Source: Clostridia bacterium (GTDB lineage: Bacteria > Bacillota_A > Clostridia > Oscillospirales > CAG-272). From it: 11,523 nt of DNA. Under the pieces are notes generated by a model. The model was not told the origin of the DNA. It worked only from the letters and a program-made list of their open reading frames with translations, and ran no database searches. Positions 6,563 through 11,523 of this stretch are shown piece by piece. The stretch spans positions 1 through 11,523 of the forward strand of contig JAFQUG010000215.1 of assembly GCA_017408625.1 (NCBI GenBank), in the 5' to 3' direction. Numbering within the stretch: the first letter of the stretch is position 1; each line of letters opens with the position of its first letter. A program made the translations under genes and the position numbers.

Positions 6563-9106
6563 CTATGCAAAGGTTTCGGGAACAAAGGTTTCTGCGGGAG
6601 TGGTTGCCTGGTTTTCACCAATCAGCTCGCCATATGCGTAAACCTCATAGATCGAGAACCAGTGGGCACCTTCTGTACCGGTGTCATCCAGACGGGTAAA
6701 CTTGATGTAACGGGCTTCAACCTCACCCTTGAGCTTGACGACCGATGCACCGTGAGGAGCACCCTCGTGGATCACGGTGTAATTTTCACCGTCGGTAGAG
6801 ATCGAGATGGTGTAGTTGTAGAGTGCGCTCTCAAAGAGGATGTTCAGCTCGTTGAGCTTGTAAAGCCCCTGCAGATCAACGATCAGGTTAGCTTCGCCGT
6901 TGGGCAGTGCGCCGTAACGAGTGCCGTCATTGCCGTCGGTAGCGTTTGCAGGAAGGTTGGTTTCGTTTTCAACGTTATCGGAGGTAGCGGGCTTATTGAG
7001 CGCTACGTTGGTTCCCTGCACGGGAGCGAAGAATTCCTCGGGAATCTCTACGGTATTGTAAGCCTGCAGAGATGCGCGGTTGAAGTTGAGGGTACCGGTT
7101 CTGGTAGCAACACCCACGTCAGAGCCTGCGATCTTTGCTGCTACGCAAGCGTTTTCAAGCGTGATAACGGTGCCGTCAGCCAGCGTCAGGATCGCCTTTT
7201 CTGCCAGATCGTCTGCTGCGACCTCACCGTTCTTGCCAACGATGCCGTAATCCTTGGTGCCGATGATCTCAATGGTAGCAACCTTCTTGCCGCCTGCAAG
7301 AAGGGTAACAACCGAGCCGTTATCGGCAACGGTGATCTCGTTGCTGTCAATGGTTACGTAGTAAACGTTGGGCACGTATGCACCGTCAACGTAAGTCTTG
7401 ATGTTGATGCGGAGCTTGCCGGTAGCCAGCGGGTTGAGGTAAATACCTGCACCGCCCATGGAAATGACGTCGCCACTGTCGTGGCCGTCCTGGCCAAAGT
7501 ACTGACCTTCAATGGATGCGGGCTGAATGCCGCGCACGAAAATACTTGCCTGGCCTTCATTGCCTGCAGACTCGGTAACATTTACCGTAAATGCATACCA
7601 ACCGTTGGGCTGCGTGTGCATGGAGGTGAAGTTGGTTACGTTGTAGAAGGGATTGCCATCGTTATACTTGGCAAACATATCCACAGCTGCACCGTACCAA
7701 ATCTTTTCAAACAGCTGCGACAGTTCGGTTTCTCTCAGGTTGATGTCATCCTGCGACTCGGTGAAATTGCTGCCGATATTGGTGGTGTAGCCGTTCTGGT
7801 GGCTGATAATGGGCATAATCAGCTTGAACTCAAGCATACAAACCTCTGCGCCCTCTGCATTCTTGTACAGAACACGGACGTTATGCTCGCCCTCCAGGCC
7901 TGCGATGTTGATCGCAACCTTCATTCTGTGACCGCCGTCGCCGCCGGAATTCTGTGCTGCGCCTACGACTGCGTCGTGGTCAGCGCCTACGAATGCCCAT
8001 TCGGGATTGTAAACGGGCGCGTCATAGTCGATCTGATAACCAAAGGTACCAAGCTCGCCCTTGTAAGCTACCCAGCCCCAATAGGTCAGAGCATCTGCGC
8101 TGTATGCAGTCATGTCTGCAATCTTATCCCAGCCTGCCGGAGCACCGGGAGCGAAGAATACGTTGGTAGCAGCATCGTTCGTTGCGTCGCCTGTGCCCAG
8201 ATAGAGCTGGTCCCAGTTCACGTGTGCAAGAACGGCCTTGTCAGCATCCCACATGGGAGCCTTGTACATTTCAAAATCATATGCCTGTGCATATTCAGCA
8301 GTATTGAAGAATGCGATATATGCTATATCGATGGAGCAGCCCTCAGGCAGCGTATAACGGGCATAATTCTGACCGTCGGGCTTATAGGGCTGACCGTTTT
8401 CATCCAGCATGTATCCTGCTTCCAGAGCGTCAAAGCGGAAGTAAGAGACCTTAGAGCCGTCATACAGACCCTTTTCAATGATTTCCTGCGTATCAAAAAT
8501 CGCCAAATGCCATTGACTGTCGGCAACGACGCTCTGACGCAGCATAGAGTCATCGTTAGAGGGGCCTGCACCGCTGGAGCCGATATACATCTGAATATCC
8601 GCGCCGGTAGCATCGGTACGGTAGCGGATCGCAACAAAGCGAGCACCTGCTACGTTGGAGAAGGGATACCAGTAGGGATCGGGACCGATCGGAACGACGT
8701 GCAGATAGCCATCCTCCAGGGATACGCAATCCTGCGTAATGTGCGCAGCATCGCCACCGATTATGGTAGCAATCTGATCCGCGGTGTAAACGCCGATGGG
8801 ATCAGCGGGATCTACCTCGGGAGGAGGCGGGTCCTCGGGTTCGGTGGTATCTTCACCGGGGTCGGTGGTGTCTTCACCGGGATCGGTGGTATCCTCGCCG
8901 GGGTCGGTGGTATCCTCGCCGGGGTCGGTAGTGTCTTCACCGGGATCGGTGGTGTCATCACCGGGATCGGTGGTTGGGGTTTCAGGGGAAGTTTGCTCGA
9001 TGGGATCGGTGGTTTCTTCGGGATTTGTTGCGGGATCTTCACACGCTACAAATACCAACGTCAATGCCATCAGAATCGCTAATACTGTAAGAAGCTTTTT
9101 CATCAT
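6563..9106 (-). CDS. Multidomain surface lipoprotein with F5/8 type C (discoidin) domain, ended by an in-frame amber codon
   Basis: This is an 847-residue secreted lipoprotein. Residues 1-22 form a signal with lipobox FVAC (Cys22). Residues 45-93 are a TTDPGED-repeat acidic spacer that would hold the protein away from the wall. Residues about 103-265 and 270-410 resemble the beta-sandwich modules common in clostridial surface proteins (patterns such as FVAIRYRT and FGYQIDYDAP). Residues about 415-690 are unrecognised. Residues about 697-827 are a clear F5/8 type C domain (GTNVALNKPATSDN, then LNELNILF, ISISTDGENY and VEARYIKFTRLDD), which typically binds glycans or cell-surface ligands. No catalytic domain is seen, so a binding or adhesion role is inferred. 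GAAAGGG lies 4 bases before the first ATG (9106) and 7 before the second (9103), so 9103 may be the true start. The TAG at 6563-6565 cuts off 154 in-frame codons. Confidence 0.88.
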   Translation of the reverse strand: MMKKLLTVLAILMALTLVFVACEDPATNPEETTDPIEQTSPETPTTDPGDDTTDPGEDTTDPGEDTTDPGEDTTDPGEDTTDPGEDTTEPEDPPPPEVDPADPIGVYTADQIATIIGGDAAHITQDCVSLEDGYLHVVPIGPDPYWYPFSNVAGARFVAIRYRTDATGADIQMYIGSSGAGPSNDDSMLRQSVVADSQWHLAIFDTQEIIEKGLYDGSKVSYFRFDALEAGYMLDENGQPYKPDGQNYARYTLPEGCSIDIAYIAFFNTAEYAQAYDFEMYKAPMWDADKAVLAHVNWDQLYLGTGDATNDAATNVFFAPGAPAGWDKIADMTAYSADALTYWGWVAYKGELGTFGYQIDYDAPVYNPEWAFVGADHDAVVGAAQNSGGDGGHRMKVAINIAGLEGEHNVRVLYKNAEGAEVCMLEFKLIMPIISHQNGYTTNIGSNFTESQDDINLRETELSQLFEKIWYGAAVDMFAKYNDGNPFYNVTNFTSMHTQPNGWYAFTVNVTESAGNEGQASIFVRGIQPASIEGQYFGQDGHDSGDVISMGGAGIYLNPLATGKLRINIKTYVDGAYVPNVYYVTIDSNEITVADNGSVVTLLAGGKKVATIEIIGTKDYGIVGKNGEVAADDLAEKAILTLADGTVITLENACVAAKIAGSDVGVATRTGTLNFNRASLQAYNTVEIPEEFFAPVQGTNVALNKPATSDNVENETNLPANATDGNDGTRYGALPNGEANLIVDLQGLYKLNELNILFESALYNYTISISTDGENYTVIHEGAPHGASVVKLKGEVEARYIKFTRLDDTGTEGAHWFSIYEVYAYGELIGENQATTPAETFVPETFA
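8849..8974 (-). repeat. 21-base tandem repeat encoding TTDPG(E/D)D spacer
   Basis: Six in-frame 21-base units encode TTDPGDD once and TTDPGED five times (residues 45-86). A degenerate seventh, TTEPEDP, extends to base 8828. Copies differ by silent changes (gtggtatcttcaccgg and gtggtatcctcgccgg types on the plus strand). Such acidic Pro/Thr spacers are usual just after the lipid anchor of clostridial lipoproteins. Copy number could vary by slippage or unequal recombination. Confidence 0.93.
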
Positions 9107-9128
9107 GTTTCCCTTTCGTTTTTTTATT

Positions 9129-9160
9129 TTATAGAACCGTCTTTCATGGGACTTCTATAA
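9129..9160 (-). promoter_or_regulatory. 8-base inverted repeat overlapping the predicted transcription start of the discoidin lipoprotein gene
   Basis: The arms TTATAGAA (9129-9136) and TTCTATAA (9153-9160) are perfect inverted repeats separated by 16 bases. The promoter-proximal arm lies at the expected start site, about 8 bases after the -10 box, and the other arm lies in the leader. It could be an operator for a repressor or a weak leader stem; the AT-rich context makes chance possible. Confidence 0.35.
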
Positions 9161-9167
9161 TAAAATC

Positions 9168-9196
9168 ATTATAGCATTCAGGCGTCCGCTTGGCAA
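9168..9196 (-). promoter_or_regulatory. SigA-type promoter of the discoidin lipoprotein gene
   Basis: On the minus strand TTGCCA (9191-9196) is followed by 17 bases and a perfect TATAAT (9168-9173). Transcription would start near 9161, giving a leader of about 55 bases. A perfect TTGACA lies further upstream, but 29 bases from the -10 box, which is too far to pair with it. Confidence 0.8.
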
Positions 9197-9222
9197 GAGA
9201 ATTGTCAATTTTCTCCTATACA

Positions 9223-9257
9223 GACAAAGTGAGCAGGAAATATTTGGTCAGTTTGTC
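9223..9257. promoter_or_regulatory. Imperfect 10-base inverted repeat upstream of the lipoprotein promoter
   Basis: GACAAAGTGA (9223-9232) and TCAGTTTGTC (9248-9257) are inverted repeats with one mismatch in ten, separated by 15 bases. They sit about 27-61 bases upstream of the -35 box, between the transporter terminator and the lipoprotein promoter. This is a plausible site for an activator or a spaced dimer, but no regulator gene is in view. Confidence 0.35.
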
Positions 9258-9267
9258 TAAAGAAATC

Positions 9268-9297
9268 AAAAAGCTCTTGCAGATACAAGAGCTTTTT
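9268..9297 (-). terminator. Strong intrinsic terminator after the ion transporter gene
   Basis: A perfect 12-base stem (AAAAAGCTCTTG / CAAGAGCTTTTT) with a 6-base loop begins 6 bases after the transporter stop codon. The minus-strand transcript ends in GCTTTTTGATTTCTTT. Because the stem itself carries A and T runs on its two sides, it could also terminate in the other direction, though no plus-strand gene needs it. Confidence 0.92.
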
Positions 9298-9303
9298 ATG
9301 AAA

Positions 9304-10647
9304 TCAAACGCCGAAGAACAGCCAGATAATGATGTATGCGGGCACGACGGCGGCCAGTGTGAACGGAATACCGATCTTGAAGAAGTCGCCGTTCTTGACC
9401 GTGTACCCTTCCTTGCGCAGAATGCCGATACCCGTGATGTTGGCGGATGCACCGATTGGAGTACAGTTGCCGCCCAGCGTTGCACCGGACAAAAGGCCGA
9501 AATACAGCGGGATGGCGATCAGGCCCGCATCTACGCCCATGGTTGCGGAAAGGGCTACGGAAATAGATCCGATGACCGGGATCATGGTGGCTACGTACGG
9601 AATATTGTCTATGAATGCGGAGATCAGAACAGATGCCCAGACAATCACCGTGTACATCAAGAAGAGGTTGCCTCCCCCTGCCTGAACCAGCAGCTGTGCC
9701 AGCCAGTCGATCACACCCTGAGAGGAAATGCCGCCGATGACCAGGAACAGACCGAGCAAGAGCAGAATGGTTTCGTAGTCAATTGCCTTGATAGGCGCAA
9801 GGATCGCCTTGAAGCTCTTTTTGCGGATCGCGGTATAAACAAGACCGATCAGGAGCAGCACACAGCAGATGGCGCCGTTGGTAACATCGGGCATGTTGGG
9901 GATAAAGGACGCCGTGATCAGCAGCACAAGCATTGCAACAAGCAATGCGCTGGGCACGTAATCGGTGACCTTGGTGTATGCGGTGATCTTGTCCACCCTT
10001 TTCTTTCGCTCCTTGCGGAACAAAAATGCAAGGAGCAGCGCGGAAATGATCGCACCAAGCTCAACCACGAAGAACATACCGGGACGGCCATTGTACCAGA
10101 AGAAGTCCAAGAAGTTCATATTCAGTGCCGAGCCGAGCATGATGGCGGTGGTATCGCCGACAAGCGTTGCAGCTCCCTGCAAGTTGGAGGAAACCGCGAT
10201 GGCAATGATAAAGGGTACGGGATTGGTCTTGAGCTTTTTGCAGATCTCAAGAGCCACGGGCGCGATCATCAGCACGGTGGCAACGTTGTCGACGAATGCC
10301 GAGATAATGCCCGCAAACAGCGAAAGCGCGACCGCGGCTACCATCACGTTTGGGCAGCAGGACAAGACCAGATCGGCCAACAGCTCGGGCATTTTGCTCT
10401 CAATAAAGAGTGCGACAAGACCCATGGTGCCTGCGATCATGAGCAGCACGTTCAGACTGCTCATATCAAGCCCGGTGCCCCAGATCTCGGAGAGCGGCAG
10501 CATGCCCGTAGCAATAAACAGCACGGCCGAGCCGAGTGCGATATAGGGTCGGACCTTACTGAAGGTCAGCATCAGAACGTAGGTCAGCGCGAAGAGAATG
10601 ATGGCAATGATCATGCCGTATTGGTCAAGAAATGCCTGTGGTATCAT
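9304..10647 (-). CDS. ArsB/NhaD/SLC13-like ion transporter (CitMHS-type membrane protein)
   Basis: This is a 447-residue integral membrane protein of the ion transporter superfamily, with about 11 hydrophobic segments. It shows the family's internal duplication: SAFVDNVATVLMIAP (residues 116-130) is mirrored by SAFIDNIPYVATMIPV (343-358). SNLQGAATLVGD (154-165) is mirrored by GATLGGNCTPIGASANI (388-404). In related transporters these paired re-entrant loops and unwound helices bind the ion and substrate. The charged central loop (RKERKKRVDK, 211-220) separates the halves. The length is typical and all motifs are intact. The substrate cannot be told from sequence: Na+/H+ exchange, arsenite, citrate or another dicarboxylate are all known in the superfamily, and no ars gene is nearby. 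AAGGA lies 7 bases before the ATG. The gene starts 78 bases after polA with no clear promoter, so it may be co-transcribed with it. Confidence 0.93.
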   Translation of the reverse strand: MIPQAFLDQYGMIIAIILFALTYVLMLTFSKVRPYIALGSAVLFIATGMLPLSEIWGTGLDMSSLNVLLMIAGTMGLVALFIESKMPELLADLVLSCCPNVMVAAVALSLFAGIISAFVDNVATVLMIAPVALEICKKLKTNPVPFIIAIAVSSNLQGAATLVGDTTAIMLGSALNMNFLDFFWYNGRPGMFFVVELGAIISALLLAFLFRKERKKRVDKITAYTKVTDYVPSALLVAMLVLLITASFIPNMPDVTNGAICCVLLLIGLVYTAIRKKSFKAILAPIKAIDYETILLLLGLFLVIGGISSQGVIDWLAQLLVQAGGGNLFLMYTVIVWASVLISAFIDNIPYVATMIPVIGSISVALSATMGVDAGLIAIPLYFGLLSGATLGGNCTPIGASANITGIGILRKEGYTVKNGDFFKIGIPFTLAAVVPAYIIIWLFFGV

Positions 10648-10672
10648 TAGGTCTTCCTTTCGTCTTTTACTT

Positions 10673-10717
10673 AGCCGAACGGGAATCGAACCGAATTGGT
10701 TCGGCTCCCGTGCGGCT
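10673..10717 (-). other. 45-base imperfect palindrome between polA and the transporter gene
   Basis: Three nested paired blocks form one long hairpin: AGCCG/CGGCT, ACGGGA/TCCCGT and CGAACC/GGTTCG, separated by small 1x1 and 2x2 internal loops and closed by a 5-base loop. It begins 8 bases after the polA stop. No U-run follows on either strand, so it is not a standard intrinsic terminator. It may protect or process the polA mRNA end, or attenuate readthrough into the transporter gene. The minus strand contains GGTTCGATTCCCG, which resembles a tRNA T-arm, but no tRNA folds here. Confidence 0.6.
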
Positions 10718-10725
10718 ATCCTTCA

Positions 10726-11523
10726 TCAATGTGCTTCGTACCAGTCCTTGCCCCACTTGGCGTCTGCCGACATGGGCACAGAGAGCGAGACAGCGTTTTC
10801 CATCTCGGATTGCAGGATCGCAAGCACGGCATCGCGGCAATCCTTGTGACACTCCACGATCAGCTCGTCATGCACCTGCAAAATCAGCTTTGCGTCAAAG
10901 CCGCTTTTTCTTAGTGCCTGATCCACGCGGATCATGGCGATCTTGATGATATCGGCAGCAGTTCCCTGAATGGGACTGTTCATGGCCACTCTCTCGCCAA
11001 ATGCCTTGACGTTTTTATTGGAAGCGGAAAGCTCGGGAATGTTTCTGCGTCGGCCGAACATGGTGGTCACGTAGCCGTCGTCGTACGCCTTTTTGACAAC
11101 GTCCGACAGATAAGATGAAACCCCCGGATAGCTTGCCATATAGCTCTCGATATATTCCTTTGCGGCAGCGCGCGAGATGTGCAGATCCTCGGCAAGCGAG
11201 AATTCGCCCATACCGTACACAATACCGAAATTGATGGCCTTGGCACGCTTGCGCAGCTCCACACTGACAGCATCCGGCGCAACACCGAACACACGGCAGG
11301 CGGTGGAGGTATGAATGTCCGCCCCGTCGATAAACGCCTGCTTCATGGCCTCGTCGTCCGAGATCACCGCCAGAAGGCGCAGCTCGATCTGCGAATAATC
11401 GGCATCCAGCAGCACGTAATCCTCGTTTTTGGGAATAAAATACCTGCGCAGCTCCCTGCCAAGCTCGGTTTTGATAGGAATATTCTGCAGATTGGGCTCA
11501 GCCGAGGAAAGTCTGCCCGTGGC
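10726..11523 (-). CDS. polA: DNA polymerase I, C-terminal polymerase domain (N-terminus outside window)
   Basis: The last 265 residues of a family A DNA polymerase are present, running into the right window edge in frame. They include the conserved TGRLSSAEPNLQNIPI segment at the start. Motif A is DADYSQIELR (about residues 40-49 of the fragment) with a catalytic Asp. Motif B, the O-helix, is RKRAKAINFGIVYG (about 91-104) with the nucleotide-binding Arg/Lys and Phe. Motif C is QVHDELIVE (about 216-224) with the second catalytic Asp. The protein ends in KWGKDWYEAH, a typical polA terminus, at a TGA. It fills gaps and removes RNA primers during replication and repair. The 5'-3' exonuclease region lies outside the window, and whether the 3'-5' proofreading domain is active cannot be seen. 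All visible catalytic residues are intact. Confidence 0.97.
   Translation of the reverse strand, partial: ATGRLSSAEPNLQNIPIKTELGRELRRYFIPKNEDYVLLDADYSQIELRLLAVISDDEAMKQAFIDGADIHTSTACRVFGVAPDAVSVELRKRAKAINFGIVYGMGEFSLAEDLHISRAAAKEYIESYMASYPGVSSYLSDVVKKAYDDGYVTTMFGRRRNIPELSASNKNVKAFGERVAMNSPIQGTAADIIKIAMIRVDQALRKSGFDAKLILQVHDELIVECHKDCRDAVLAILQSEMENAVSLSVPMSADAKWGKDWYEAH

Noticed and set aside
6005..9082. 1025-residue plus-strand open frame opposite the discoidin lipoprotein gene
   Set aside because: It is in mirror register with the minus-strand codons and is open only because the sense gene avoids TTA, CTA and TCA codons. Its translation is low-complexity and has no domain, while the opposite strand has a signal peptide, a discoidin domain, a promoter and a terminator.
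9190..10650. 486-residue His/Gln/Asp-rich plus-strand frame opposite the transporter gene
   Set aside because: It is the antisense of a membrane protein: hydrophobic codons read backwards as polar ones. The minus strand carries the clear transporter motifs.
10673..10717. A tRNA gene on the minus strand, because of GGTTCGATTCCCG
   Set aside because: The bases before TTCGATT do not pair with those after it as a T-stem, and no D-arm, anticodon arm or matching 7-base acceptor stem exists; upstream is polA coding sequence.

Overview
The window looks like chromosomal DNA from a low-to-mid GC, Gram-positive, probably gut-associated anaerobe of the class Clostridia. The reasons are the style of the two surface lipoproteins (Cys-rich CTEQGYTTYTC-type repeats joined to BspA-like LRR_5 repeats, and a multidomain discoidin lipoprotein), strong AGGAGG-type ribosome binding sites, consensus SigA-type promoters with 17-base spacers, and a polA of ordinary bacterial type. 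The assignment comes from family knowledge; no marker gene here fixes the species.

Every supported gene is on the minus strand, so the map reads right to left. At the right edge (10726-11523) is the C-terminal 265 residues of DNA polymerase I (polA). It is followed by a 45-base imperfect palindrome (10673-10717) and then a 447-residue ion transporter of the ArsB/NhaD/SLC13-like superfamily (9304-10647), which ends in a strong intrinsic terminator. Next, with its own promoter and two inverted repeats, comes a lipoprotein gene (start 9106 or 9103) with a TTDPGED-repeat linker, beta-sandwich-like regions and an F5/8 type C domain. Its reading frame meets an amber codon at 6563-6565 but stays open in the same frame for another 154 codons, to a TGA at 6098-6100 just before an intrinsic terminator (6028-6060).

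The left half (1-5931) is a single giant lipoprotein gene that runs off the window. It has 1977 codons in view without a stop, a consensus promoter and a lipobox. About 26 Cys/His modules of roughly 38 residues follow, then a BspA-type leucine-rich repeat domain of about 27 units. The two lipoproteins are separate transcription units that both build cell-surface proteins, probably for adhesion or glycan/host-protein binding. polA and the transporter are housekeeping-like neighbours with no visible functional link to them.

The most notable points are the in-frame amber codon in an otherwise intact 1002-codon frame, and the alternating two-type Cys-module array with one visible break in its alternation. 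I found no tRNA, rRNA, CRISPR array, transposase or phage gene.
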